A stretch of 64,000 bases of DNA, taken from NCBI GenBank assembly GCA_037575805.1, contig JAZHPD010000053.1:145474-209473 (forward strand). The letters are read 5' to 3'. Of the stretch, positions 32,956-43,988 are shown one piece after another. The notes below the pieces were generated by a model. It was given only the letters and a program-made list of their open reading frames with translations. It searched no databases and was not told the origin of the DNA. The stretch's first letter is position 1; each line of letters opens with the position of its first letter. The translations under genes and the position numbers were made by a program. This DNA comes from Lecanicillium sp. G3. Taxonomy: Eukaryota; Ascomycota; Sordariomycetes; Hypocreales; Cordycipitaceae.

Positions 32956-33828
32956 AATACAAATACCGTTATTATCGCTCAGACTCAGAAGCCTCGTCGA
33001 CGAAATCTGTGCAGCCTTCCGTTTTTTATATGACGTGCAGGTCTCTGTGCACATTGAAGTCGGCACCCTCCACTTGTCGGCTGACGGCGAACCCCCGACC
33101 GAATCATGTTGCGTCAACTTGGCGTCAATCGCGCTCGGAAATTTGGCGGCACTCAACCTCATCTCCCACCAGTACGTGCCACACAGCTCGTTGCTCGTTA
33201 CTATCCCTTATCCCTTCCAGAGCGCATTGCAAACACACCGGCGGATGAAGCTGCGGCGACCCCCCCAAATGCATTCCATCATAATTACCCAGGAACCACC
33301 ATACAGATATCCAACTATGAACATTTAGCACCAGAACTGAAACAAAAGAAAAGAGTCGATTTTAAGAATCGGTATCTTTCCGATTTCAACTTTTCTAGGT
33401 TAAGAGAAGAATTCTCCAGTTATATTCCAAGACTTATTATTATCTTACACATATCCAGCTTTACCCACGCGCTCTCTCTATCTTTTGAAGTTAGCGTGTG
33501 CTGTAACTACAAGAGGTGTTTGTTAGCGGCCTTTTCTAGGCCCATTACACTAAAACGCGCCACTAATACCGCCTGTTTTAGTTATTACAGTGCACGCTAA
33601 AAGATATCAATAGAGAATGTACGGAGTAGGTAAAGTTGGTTTTACGTAAATAAGCATAAAAGAAAAAGAAAAGGTAACTATATTAGCGCTAAAAATGGAC
33701 TTTGATTACCAACAACGATATACTACATAACTAGTACACAGACTCTTATGGACGTTTTTCTTCATACACAATATTATCGCACGCTACTAATGTGTTAAAT
33801 GCACGGCTATATTGTCAATCAGTTTAAT
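32956..33828. other. Intergenic, AT-rich, no gene seen
   Basis: A short hairpin-like sequence AATCGG...CCGATT lies at about 33369-33387, and TTAGCG/CGCTAA pairs occur between 33520 and 33695, possibly ends of a small dead element. No coding region recognised. Confidence 0.4.
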
Positions 33829-34448
33829 CTACTCTTTTACAATAATCTTCGTTACTGCGTTCAGAGCTGCAGCACAGACTTCGGCCGGCGGAGGAACTAC
33901 ACTTATCAGCGTAGCATCAGCTTCGTCAATCTCTGGTCTTTCCAGAACTTGAAACTGGCTGTGCACCAAGTCCGACTTGGCGAAATGATTCATCCGAGCC
34001 TCAGCCCGATGGCGCAGTTCCGACTCTGGCGCATCGAGGTGGACGAAATGCACAATGGGAAATCCCGCTCTCTCACAGCCTTCCCTGAGCACCTCGCGAT
34101 AATGTCGTTTCAAGGCAGAGCATGTAACTACCAGTTGAGGCTTGCTCGCGTGTTCTCGCACGTAGGTAGAGGCCTGATCGGAGATGGCGTCCAGCCAGCC
34201 CTGGCGGTCCGCGTCTGTCAGCGGCTCCCCTCTGTGCATTTTCTCGATGTCGGCTTTTGAATGAAACTATTTTTGCCTGTTAGCGTGGCAATTACAGTTT
34301 ACGAGCTGTAGTACTTCGAGTGTCTAACCTCATCGCCTTCTATAAAATGAGCTTTCAGCTCAGAGGCAAGAAATTCTGCTACCGTAGACTTGCCCGAGGC
34401 TGTAGGGCCGGAAATAAAAACAATCCACGAGTTATTATGCATATCCAT
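33829..34448 (-). CDS. Gluconokinase
   Basis: Phosphorylates D-gluconate to 6-phosphogluconate with ATP, feeding the pentose phosphate pathway. Exons 34448-34329 and 34266-33829 give 185 residues, the normal length. The P-loop is GPTASGKST at 14-22. The exon junction rebuilds the diagnostic block FIEGDE/FHSKADIEKMHRGEPLTDADRQGWL, given here in two parts. Later blocks are LVVTCSALKRHYREVLREG, FVHLDAP and MNHFAKSDLVHSQFQVLE. The 62-nt intron has a GCTAAC branch point and a TAG acceptor; an in-frame stop lies just upstream of the ATG, fixing the start. It converges with the imine reductase-like gene. Confidence 0.92.
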
Positions 34449-35773
34449 TTTTTCAGGACGTCTTTACGCACCATTATTATCCTCGCCGCGAGATATACGT
34501 GGACTTGCTCAACTGATATATAGGCCGCACAAGAATTACATCTGTTAAATGACGTCATAGGTACCAACTTCGCGACTCAGGTTCGGCTCGCTAACAAGCA
34601 AAGGAGCCTTGAACAACAAATGAATACCGCTATACTTAGTTCGGATAGTGACATATCGAACTTATTCACGGACTGAGGTCACTGTTACACAGAAATACAG
34701 GAAGGCATCGTGAAAAGATAGGTGAAACGCGTGCATGCAGACCCAGGTATATTCCTCTATTAACAGGCAGTATACGCAAATGTCCATGGAGAATATAATT
34801 GGTATGTTTAGTGCGTTTGCGACTCTGTTCTGTAGATTATTATTGAAATTTGAGATGCAGACAAACCGCACTGCGCAGCCAGGGCCAGCAGGCATGCCAC
34901 CGGTAGCCTATGCATATCTTCAGTACCAGTTCGTTCCTAGTAATACATTGATTTACTCCTATTGTAGCTTTCGTTCGGGTATTGATAGCAGAGACTATGT
35001 CTCGGTGTTTGAGCACACCGCTGCCATGACGGGAGGTCCACATACTTGATAAGTCTGTATCTATGCCATACTCGATATTAATATTTTCCAACTTTATTGC
35101 AGGTATATGTCTTAATAGTTGTGCTATAGTCGACGGTTATACTGATGCTCTAATGCTACACGCACGTTCTTCGTAAGCTCCCTGGGCTTACTTGTATACG
35201 CATTGCGGCAGCCCATAAACTTCATCTTTATACATTCAAGGCTACCTTAATACTTTTCCTTACGCTAGCGACTTTCAAACGCTACAGCATGGTTGTGCTT
35301 AAGGTCATAATTACATCGTGACGGACTCAGGTGGGAGGTTGCGGGGCAACAGCCAGCAGCGACCGGGGTCAATGGTTCTGCGATGACGCAAAAGCAGGGT
35401 GGTCAAAGGAAGCGGTCATATCCGATGCCTGTTCACTTTCTGAATACTGACATGTCGAGCCCGTGCTGCTGTTGCTGCTTGCTGCACGCCGAACAGTTAG
35501 GTCATGATGCGCTAATGAGAGTGTCATCGAAGTAAGCTAACTAACATCAAGGTGGGTAACAAAGGACGCGATCTAAACCGTCAACTGAAGATCGGCATGC
35601 CAACTTGAACTATGTTTTACTACGTATGCGTTTTAGCCAAAGCCAGTATTAATGTGCAAACTGACCATTACTCATAGGTAGATTTCCAAGCCCGAGTTCT
35701 CGGGAATGAACCTTGCAGGATCAACTCACAAGTTCACACAAAAGCACTCTGGTGCAAAGCCCAACATATCGCC
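34449..35773. other. Intergenic, AT-rich, no gene seen
   Basis: About 1.3 kb with only short frames. The right part is the promoter side of the decarboxylase gene. Confidence 0.4.
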
Positions 35774-37021
35774 ATGAGTGTTGTACATTGGTTATACGCC
35801 GCCATCTTTCACTGGCTACATGCCATTGTCGATGCTGTCATGAGCTGGACACGTCTTGTAAGGCTACGTTTGAAAGCCGCCAACGAACACAACGCTAACG
35901 CATGTTGTAGAACCCAAACCGACAGATTGGTTGGAAAAGCTGGAATCGAAAAGTCTGCATCAGGTTCTCCGATTCTGAATTGTGATCGTGCTAACGATTA
36001 CATATAGACTGGAAAGCTAGAAAGAGAGCAGCAAGCAATCACCAAGAAAGTCAAGTTGCTACTGCTGTTCAACCCCGTCACAGAATGGCTGGACAACACT
36101 CACGCCATGCGCTTATACATTCATCGCAAAACTGAGCGAAGTGGTATTAAACTACATTATTGCGAAGTTTGGACTCTATCCCGCTAACCCCATTATATAG
36201 GAGTCGAAGAAGCGTCTCCAGCTTCGAGGCAGCAAATCCGAGGTTTTGTGGAATCATACGGCATTACCATGTCTGACTTTGACCCCTCTGACATTAACGA
36301 GTACAAAAATTTTGAAGACTTTTTCGCCAGGAAGCTTAAGCCCGATTCACGTCCTATATTCAAAAACGACGATGCGTCAGCGGCTGTTGCTGTGGCGGAT
36401 AGCCGCGTTGTGGTATTCCAGTCGGTCGCCGCCACAAAAGGTCTCTGGATCAAGGGCTCCGATTTTAGCATGACGGAGCTAGTCATGGACACGCAGCTCG
36501 GCGCCGCATTTGAGGACGGCGCCATTGCCAGCTTCCGGCTTTCGCCGCAGGACTACCACCGCTATCACAGCCCCGTCGGTGGCCGCATCAAGCTGTTCCG
36601 CAGCGTACCGGGAGACTATTATCAGGTGGACGCGGTCGCGTTGCGAAGCGACGTCAATATTCTGACGCAAAACCGGAGAAGTTACGTAGTGATTGAGAGC
36701 GCAGAATTTGGGGACGTCTTGTTCGTTGCCATTGGCGCGACGGACGTGGGCAGCGTTCAGTGAGTTGAGCCCGTGACGGAGAGTGAACCGACGCCGTTGG
36801 CGCTGACTTGAAATAGATTTCATGAGAGGTGGCATAACGAGGGCACTGAAATCCAAAAGGGGCAAGAGCTCGGGCTTTTTCAGTTTGGTGGCTCTTCAAT
36901 CATCGTGGCCTTCCAGAAAGGCCGGATAGAGTTTGATGAGGATCTTCTGGAGCTTAGCCGAGCACAGATTCAGGTTTCAGTTGAAATGGGAATGAGCCTC
37001 GGACAGACTATGAAATCTTAA
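35774..37021 (+). CDS. Phosphatidylserine decarboxylase family protein
   Basis: Pyruvoyl-dependent decarboxylase family that makes phosphatidylethanolamine from phosphatidylserine. Exons 35774-35857, 35911-35952, 36008-36143, 36201-36759 and 36817-37021 give 341 residues. The block FEDFFARKLKP is followed by WIKGSDFSMTELV, then FRLSPQDYHRYHSPVGG, the most diagnostic segment, then SVPGDYYQVDAVALRSDVN and FGDVLFVAIGATDVGSV. The self-cleavage motif is FGGSS at about 297-301, in the LGST position; cleavage would make the terminal Ser a pyruvoyl group. There is no C2 domain and no clear mitochondrial leader, so it is the short fungal form rather than Psd1 or Psd2. The intron 2 donor (GTCTGC) is weak and was chosen to keep WNRK-TGKLEREQQ. 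Its role in primary or secondary metabolism is open. Confidence 0.88.
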
Positions 37022-37653
37022 CCATGCTGAACTAATATAGCCGGAGGTGAACATAAGTATAGATAATATCTCTGGAAAATGCTGCGTCATGCTCTGGATA
37101 TATCATTGGCTCTCTCTTTGATATAGATCACCTTTATTTTACTAGTGGTTTAATAAAACCTGTCTTAAAGTTTCCCATTAACTAATAAATTCTCTAACTC
37201 TATTTAATAAGCCTGGTAATTTTATAAATATTATAGTATTCTAATAAAGATATTTATATAGATATTTATTAGCTTTTTTATTATTATAGTAGTTCTATTA
37301 TTATTTCTAATTCAGTTGAGGAAGATTAACCGTTTTCGCTAGTGGAGTGTTGAAATTTAGAGTGATTTATGAAGTCGTTTACTTCACGATCATTTACACA
37401 TATAAGCATGTCATATATGATGTCGGTATATGATGAGGAAGTGATACGTATATTTTGGAAAAGGATTATTGATAAAACGATAGGACCGCAGTTGTATTAC
37501 TTCCATTTCCACAGCCAGCTCATCGACGTTGTTTCGCACAAGATTGGACTTACGGACCACGATTTTAGCAGCTTTCGTGGGCATAGACCAAGCAGCCACA
37601 GACACAACTTTTACCACGATACGAGATCGCTCTGCCAACTCCCGTACGCAATC
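37022..37653. other. Very AT-rich intergenic stretch
   Basis: 37140-37320 is almost entirely A and T with TA-dinucleotide excess, as left by RIP on an old repeat. No element is identifiable. Confidence 0.5.
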
Positions 37654-37987
37654 ATGCCCCGCCGTGTTTGCATCACTGCGGTCGATGGCCAAACCGGTTA
37701 CGCCATCGCCGAGCTAATCTTGTACCACCGTGACTTCTCGCGTAAGGTTAACGCCGTCATCGGCCTCGCGCTCAACGTTAACAAAAAAAAAAAAAAATAT
37801 ACAAGAGCTGCAAGGCTTGGGCGTAGATTGTGTAATAGAAGTTCACTTGCTCGTCTACTTGCCCGACCCTATTTTAGAGCATGCCAAGGGACGAACGCTA
37901 GCTCTGCTGCAGAAAAGCGATGATCCAATATCGCTCCATCTGTCCAGGGCACTGCGCCAGGGACAACGCCTTGAAAAGGTTCCATAA
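37654..37987 (+). pseudogene. NAD(P)-binding (NmrA-like) protein fragment, frameshifted
   Basis: From the ATG at 37654 the frame reads MPRRVCITAVDGQTGYAIAE, LILYHRDFSRKVNAVIGLAL and NVN, a Rossmann start of NmrA-type proteins (GQTG in the glycine loop). It then enters a run of about 14 A at 37784-37797. Beyond the run the coding sense continues in another frame as IQELQGLGVDCVIEVHLL. Nothing of the C-terminal half follows the stop near 37987. A length change in the A run plus truncation explains the break; a sequencing error in the homopolymer cannot be excluded. Confidence 0.55.
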
Positions 37988-38287
37988 ACATATCCAAGAG
38001 ACTACCAATTCACTACGATTGGGTTCAACTTATATTACTGTGGTGGATGCGCCAAGAAGGTTGGGTGATTGACAAGAGCTGGCGCGGGCTTGATGGAAAC
38101 GCGCCAGAACATTGATTTGAAGGCAGTGGTGAATTACTCTCTGTACTGTCATATTCTGTTAAGATCTTTTCACCGATCTTAACTCTAATTATAGCATAGC
38201 ATACATACAGAAAGATGGAGTTCAATAGGACTATTTGCTCAACTGCAATAATGCCCTAGCCGCTGCTCAAAGCCGACTGGGTTTTGC

Positions 38288-38608
38288 TTAAGAGCAGTTG
38301 CCCTTCCCAAGATAGCAGTGTCCTGAGAAGCTGCACTTGGGCGGCTTCTTGGGACTCTCATTCCCGATCTGCGCATAGCATGCATCTTTATCCTTTCCAA
38401 AGCACGACGCACCAAAGCTGGCAAACTTATGTTCCGAGTCAAGGGTGCATACTTTGCCAAACATTTTGCCGCCGGCCGAGGCGCATGACATGCGTGTCTC
38501 GACTGTCCAGTAGTCGTCCGAGGTAAAGGATGAGCAGTAGCCGTGCTGTAGGAAGGCAGAGGCCTTGCTGGCTGCGCCAATGGCCAGGAGAGGGATGCAG
38601 AGCTTCAT
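38288..38608 (-). CDS. Small secreted cysteine-rich protein
   Basis: Single-exon 106-residue protein of unknown function. Residues 1-18 (MKLCIPLLAIGAASKASA) form a signal peptide. The mature part has eight cysteines spaced through HGYCSSF, RMSCASAGG, GKVCTLD, GASCFGKDKDACY, PPKCSFSGHCYLGKGNCS, enough for four disulphides. It has no transmembrane segment and no recognised domain. Size, secretion and cysteine content fit fungal effector or antimicrobial-like proteins, which is inference only. An ATG five codons upstream would disrupt the signal peptide start, so I prefer 38608. Confidence 0.75.
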   Translation of the reverse strand: MKLCIPLLAIGAASKASAFLQHGYCSSFTSDDYWTVETRMSCASAGGKMFGKVCTLDSEHKFASFGASCFGKDKDACYAQIGNESPKKPPKCSFSGHCYLGKGNCS

Positions 38609-39999
38609 GATATCTGTGTACATAAAATTAGCAGAAAATTCGGCATGAAGAGTATTGCAACTCTTACATGCGTGCGCGTCTGTTACTAAAATTTGTACAA
38701 TAGGGAAATCAAATGTGAATAGTTGATATTGGATTGTAGATAGTTATGATAAGAGGAATGATGCTTCTTTTATATCTAATTACGTATTTTACTCTTGCTC
38801 ACATGCCGCTTGACATGCTTCTTTCTGCCTTCGGCTGATTCAACCTTACCTTTCAGCTCCCCCACCCGGGACTTTTTCACCGTCTGAAATATTGATCCTT
38901 GACTGTTCACTTGCTAGTTACCCGCGGCCTTTTCTTCGTCGCCCCGATTGAACAAGTTCAGCTGCGCCTTATATGGTGGCCAGTTGTGGAGATATGTGGA
39001 GAGAGATGTCACATAATCCCGGCAGCTTACTTTGCCTTGATACGAAATCCAGCGTGAAGATTATAAGCTACTCTTTTGACAAAAGCCTTCGCCTGAGCTT
39101 TGCTACACTGCGAGTGACTCTTGTACCAGAGAATTACGTGGCCTTTCCTTCTTGATATGACTCATGCAATCAAGAATTACGGAACCTTGTCAACACTTCT
39201 GCACCCGAGAATTGGGGCCATCTCTGGTCGCCGAAGGTGAACTGAAGAACTCTCCATTGAGAGTTCAAAGATCCGCGGTTCCGAACGAGCCCACATCGAT
39301 CCTAGCACCACCCGAGCTTTCCTGTCAACGCTCCAGCCCTCCTCGAACCAAGTCTATCACACGGGGGATGGCGTGCTGCTATTTGGCGTGACACTGCTAC
39401 AGCCGGAGGATGATGCAGGTAGAAATATAATCGTGAGAATCTGGGGCGCGACTTGTTGCATCGATAGGACGTCTCAAGCCAGCTCCAGGGCGCAAGCAAG
39501 AGGCCAGTGGTTACTTCAAGCGACATTGGAAGATAACGATGAATAGGCTGCAATGGCATAGAGACATGAAATCCGCAGTGGGAAGCCCGTTAGACTCTAC
39601 AGAGCTAAAGAAGATACAGCCTACCTCCAGTAAATGCCATATACGAGGCCACAAAAGAGGCACAAAATGCTGCCTTTTTCGAGGCAGTAGCAGTCCCTGA
39701 GGTAAACGGAGTTTACAGTGGGTATTGTTGGCTAATCGGGGGGCGGGCGGCGGTGTACTGGGGCGCCTCTGTATTGGCCGCGGGCACAGTTGTTCGTACT
39801 CGGGGTCCTGGTAAGCTCCGAGCTGCACTTGAACCCTGAGATGCAAGGCATGGCGGGAAGCTGAGCCGGATGAATGCGAGCGGAACGCGGTCTCCTCGCT
39901 CTCCTCACGACGCTTTCTGACAATGCTGAAAAAGCATAGCCGATCGCGTTTCTGTCCTGCCTGCAAGTTTTTTCTCAATAATTTCCAAATACAGTCAAA
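38609..39999. other. Intergenic, no gene seen
   Basis: 1.4 kb between divergent genes. A minus-strand frame at 39511-40074 is compositionally odd and overlaps the next gene's start; not accepted. Confidence 0.45.
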
Positions 40000-41433
40000 A
40001 TGCCGTGGACACTGCGTACAATTGGGTTCGCCCTCTCCCGGATTCCGCTGCTTTTTAAGACAGTCCTCTTCCATACACTATCCCTCAGTCCAACGTCGTC
40101 AAAATGGGACCTTTGCACCGAAGTTCTGGTGACTATGATTCGCGACTTCCTCCACAACTCGCCACCAGCAACCATCTCGGAGCAGCAAGCCATGTTTCTC
40201 AAGGATCCCGGCGTAACGGGCAAGATGTGGGTGAGCAAGGTGACGTTGCCGCCGCCAGTAGAAGACGACCTCCGACAACATGTCTTTTCCGCGATTAAAG
40301 CTCTGGGCAACGGACGCGAACAGTACACAAAGCCCGCTCTACAAGCTGTCTACGGCGAATGGGTTGGTTTCCGCGACAGTGTATCGGCGGAGTTACCAAA
40401 GCCGATTCGCATGTCGGAAAAAGAAAAGTATGAAAATCTGATGCGTGAGACAAAGGAGTCCATTACGGTTTTGTACTTTCACGGCGGTTCCAACTATCTC
40501 ATGGACCCGGTCTCTACGCGGCCAGTCGCCGCAACATACGCAGCCCGATCACAGGGACGGGTATTTTCCGTACGATATCGACTGGCACCGCAAGGCCCAT
40601 TTCCAGCACCACTGCTTGATGCTCTCGTCGCATACCTGTCGCTACTACATCCGCCTCCCGGTTCCTACCACGATGCAGTGTCGGCATCTTCAATTGTTAT
40701 TTGCGGCGACTCAGGCGGCGGTAATCTGGCCATGTCACTACTACAGCTGCTTCTCCAGATGCACCGGACAGCACCACAGGGCAAGCTCCCTACTCTCAAT
40801 TTTCATGGAGTAGCCGTGCGGGTTCCATTACCGGCGGGAGTGGCGCTCAACTCACCGTCCCTCGACATGACACGCTGTATGCAGTGGTCGGGCCTGTATG
40901 CACAGTACGATTATCTGCCGCCGCCTACATTTTCACCCGCGCAATCACCACCATGCGGCATCTGGCCAACAGATCCTCCCCGAATCGATGTATACTGCGA
41001 CGGGAGCCTGCTTGCACACCCTCTTGTGTCGGAGCTAGGCGCAGCATCATGGGAAGGCGCACCACCAATCTTCCTGGTATGTGGTGAGGAGACTGTGACT
41101 GACGAATGCAAGACGGTTGCGCAGCGGGCAGCATCGCAGGGCGTGCCTGTTGTGTGGGAGCAGTATGAGGCGATGCCGCATTGCTTTGCTTTGATTCTGA
41201 CGTGGACGCCGGCATCTGATGTTTCCTACGGCGGATGGACCAAATTTGTGAGAAGCGTCATTGAGGATCCTGCAGCAGTACGCACACACGGCCAGTATAT
41301 CCGTGCCAAGACGTTGAAGAGGGAGGTCGTCGATGTTACAGCGCTTACAAGCATTGGGCATGAACAAGTGAGAGAGGAAATGGAGAGCGCACGGCTGCGA
41401 TTGGAAGACAGATTTGCATATTTGCTGCGATAG
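40000..41433 (+). CDS. Alpha/beta hydrolase (HSL-like, fold-3) esterase
   Basis: Probable carboxylesterase acting on a small or steroid-like ester; 477 residues in one exon. An N-terminal hydrophobic segment (TIGFALSRIPLLFKTVLFH) may anchor it to membrane. The oxyanion motif is HGGS at 161-164 (the family usually has HGGG), in ITVLYFHGGSNYLMDP. The nucleophile is Ser238 in CGDSGGGNLAMS. The acidic residue lies near FLVCGEETVTDECK and the catalytic His is in YEAMPHCFALI. The C-terminal 60 residues are a family-specific helical tail. It converges with the erythromycin-esterase-like gene. The ATG context (CAAAATG) is good. Confidence 0.88.
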   Translation: MPWTLRTIGFALSRIPLLFKTVLFHTLSLSPTSSKWDLCTEVLVTMIRDFLHNSPPATISEQQAMFLKDPGVTGKMWVSKVTLPPPVEDDLRQHVFSAIKALGNGREQYTKPALQAVYGEWVGFRDSVSAELPKPIRMSEKEKYENLMRETKESITVLYFHGGSNYLMDPVSTRPVAATYAARSQGRVFSVRYRLAPQGPFPAPLLDALVAYLSLLHPPPGSYHDAVSASSIVICGDSGGGNLAMSLLQLLLQMHRTAPQGKLPTLNFHGVAVRVPLPAGVALNSPSLDMTRCMQWSGLYAQYDYLPPPTFSPAQSPPCGIWPTDPPRIDVYCDGSLLAHPLVSELGAASWEGAPPIFLVCGEETVTDECKTVAQRAASQGVPVVWEQYEAMPHCFALILTWTPASDVSYGGWTKFVRSVIEDPAAVRTHGQYIRAKTLKREVVDVTALTSIGHEQVREEMESARLRLEDRFAYLLR

Positions 41434-42562
41434 AATGCAACATTGTGCCTCTGTTGTTAGATGGGGCGCTTTGGCCTTATATATTACTGGACGCTGGCTG
41501 ATGAGCTGTGCCTTATTGGAGTCGGGAAATACGGGCTGTATCACCAAGACCGACCGGCCATGTGTGCACAAATGTAAACGCGGCAGGCTGGAACAAGTTG
41601 AAGTGTAAAACTAATCCTATTAATAAATAGGTTTGGAAGAATTTGTTTTAGGAGCACTAGATTGCCTCGGAAGTAATTCCTTCGGGAGCGATCCGGTAGG
41701 CATGCGTAGTGTTATGATGCCGCTGCCGGTCGCCGTCTCTTAATCCCACCAGATCTCTAGACACGCCCATACTATGACATTCTCCTCGAGCTCCCATATA
41801 GGGCAGTTATAAACTCGCCATTTAATGGCCAAATATATATTCCCAACGGCTGACTAATAGTCGTTGATAATCAATTTAATACCACACAAAAGCTTTATCG
41901 ATATACCTGTCAGCGGGATCACGATGATGTTTTCGTCGAACTCTTTGGTTTTCGCGGTCATAAATCTCTCGCTCTCACGCTAACACCGCTGCCGCAGTCT
42001 ATCCTCCAGTAACCAAGCGATAGAAATAGCGCAGGAGCGGCGGCCGGAAACAAACCTCAGGAGGGAATCAGAGGCTGTCGCGCAGCTTGTCTTCGGGCAG
42101 GGAGAAAAAACCGCCGCAACAAGCCACCGTTGTTTGGAAGAGGGCATCTTCCAATACCCACGGTTCCTTGGTTCCGTAGGAAGTCATGAGGTCCGCGTGG
42201 ACGAATAGTGTAGGCCGGCTTCCAAAGGACGATGAACTGCTCCGAAGGTCATCCTTTGGGCTGTTAGTGCCACGATAGGGCACTAGCAACAAGAAGCGCA
42301 GGGATAAAACCTGCAGTAGTTGTTGTTGTATTAGGGTACAAAAACAGACAACCTTTCGCGCTCTGGTAGCTACCACAGGAATGCTCTTGCAGGTAGGGCA
42401 CGGATCGAGGCTTGACAGCGAAGGCGCGGATAACAGAGAGGGGGCGGACCAGGACCCTCCATGTAGCAGCACCACGACAAACCCGCCACCCAGGGCAGAA
42501 CGCTCGCGTACCGAGTCAACGGAGGCAACGCTATCCAACATCAGCAGCGGCAGGGCTGGAGA
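41434..42562. other. Intergenic between convergent genes
   Basis: No accepted gene. A minus-strand frame ending at 42068 (FVHADLMTSYGTKEPWVLED near its end) looks partly coding, but I recognise neither family nor start. It may be a fragment. Confidence 0.35.
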
Positions 42563-43988
42563 CTAGTAGCCAAATGGCCACGTTTCGTCAAACTCGTGGG
42601 GTTTTGACGGCTGATGCAGCTCAAATGCGGTGACATGTCTCGTCTCACCCAGCCAAATGTAGCCATCAAACTGCTCTGACAAAGCAGCCTCCACGTAATG
42701 AGACTGCCGCTCCGTAGTCGGCCGATAAATCACGCCGATGAACCTCTGCACACGCTCCTTTCCCAGCAACTCGCGCAGTCTCGCGTCGCATCTCCCCTCG
42801 CGCAGATCCAGCATGAAATTCGGAACTCCGACCGAATGCATCAACTCCTCGCAGCTCCCACGCACGCCCGGCCGGACCTTCATGACTTGCATGTCCGCGC
42901 CCCAGCGGGCCGCTGCCGCCACAGTGCCCGAGTACGTGCCCGTGCCGATGGAGAGCGCGCGCTCTGGGCCAAAAGTCTCCTTGCACAGCTGGCCGAGGTT
43001 GAGCTCGTCCCGGCAGCGGCCCATGCCCGTAGCGCGCGCGTCGCCAATGTGGCTGTTGTGTGCCCATACGATGGCCTTGGAATCCGGCCCGCGATGCTTC
43101 AGTATACGTGCTAGGGTTTGGAACATGTGAGTGTCGCGTAGGTTCCACGATTCATCGCGACCATAGTACATTGCCTTGTAATATCTTTCCGCATCTAGAC
43201 AGAGATTAGCACAGCCAGATGCGCAAGGGTGTAGGTGAGGACTACCTACCAACGACCAGTCGTGCATTTTGCTCTCCACTGTGAAACTCAGTCCCATCCC
43301 ACCGAGCTGCCGAGTATTCCACACGCTTTTTAAGCAGGTCCTGCAGCATAGCGACAACGTCCCTCTCGTAGCCCTTAAAGCCTGCCATGAGAGCCTCCAG
43401 GCCGTAGTTGTGCGGATCTGCTCCCCACATCATGAGGTTACCATACCGCTCGTGTGCGACCTCTGCCATTTTGCTATCAACCTGGGTGAGATACTCTATA
43501 ACGGCCTCCATGGATCGCTGCATCGAATAAAGGTCCAATCCGTAAACGCCAGTCGCGCCAGCTGCATCTCGATCCTTGTTGTGGTCGCGGAGCCACATAA
43601 CAAAGTCGTGAACCTCCATGTTACGCCACATCCATGTAGGAAACCTTGTAAACGGCGTGCTGCGGTCAGAATGCCTTGCGCGCGCGCCCGGCTCGATGCT
43701 GTCTCGGGGCCCAGGCCCTGGTCGGTAGCGGACATAGCGATCCACGGCCTCGGCGTCAGGCCAATCTGCCTCGATAGCAACAATATTGAAGCCGTGGTTT
43801 TCGATCATGTATTTGGTTATTTCGGCCCTGGCAGCGTAAAATTCGGATGTTCCATGGCTGGCATCGCCGAGAAGGAGGACTCTGCAGTTTTTGAAGCTGT
43901 CCAAGAAATGTTCAGAGTCTCGCAAATCGTCGACCGAGGTTAAGGGAACGACATTTTGCTTGAGAAGGTGCGTTTCTGTACAGTCCAT
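42563..43988 (-). CDS. Erythromycin esterase-family protein
   Basis: Member of the EreA/EreB-like superfamily; fungal members have no established substrate. Exons 43988-43250 and 43194-42563 join in phase 1 to give 456 residues; the intron is 55 nt. The first family block is RVLLLGDASHGTSEFYAARA, where the usual Glu of GE-x-(S/T)HGT is Asp42. Next come IVAIEADWPDAEAVDRYV and FPTWMWRN, then VYGLDLYSMQRSMEAVI. The second exon carries AIVWAHNSHIGDARATGMG with the conserved His pair, and SIGTGTYSGTVAAAARWG. The order matches bacterial homologues end to end. No signal peptide, so it is probably intracellular. Whether the Glu-to-Asp change alters hydrolysis is unknown. Confidence 0.9.

Noticed and set aside
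32900..33328. Plus-strand frame overlapping the end of the imine reductase-like gene
   Set aside because: Begins inside a confirmed gene in another frame and shows no conserved block.
39511..40074. 187-codon minus-strand frame
   Set aside because: Overlaps the start of the alpha/beta hydrolase and has no domain or secretion signal.
42068..42541. Minus-strand frame ending FVHADLMTSYGTKEPWVLED and on
   Set aside because: The last third looks somewhat coding, but the start is low-complexity, no family is recognised and no splice join is convincing.
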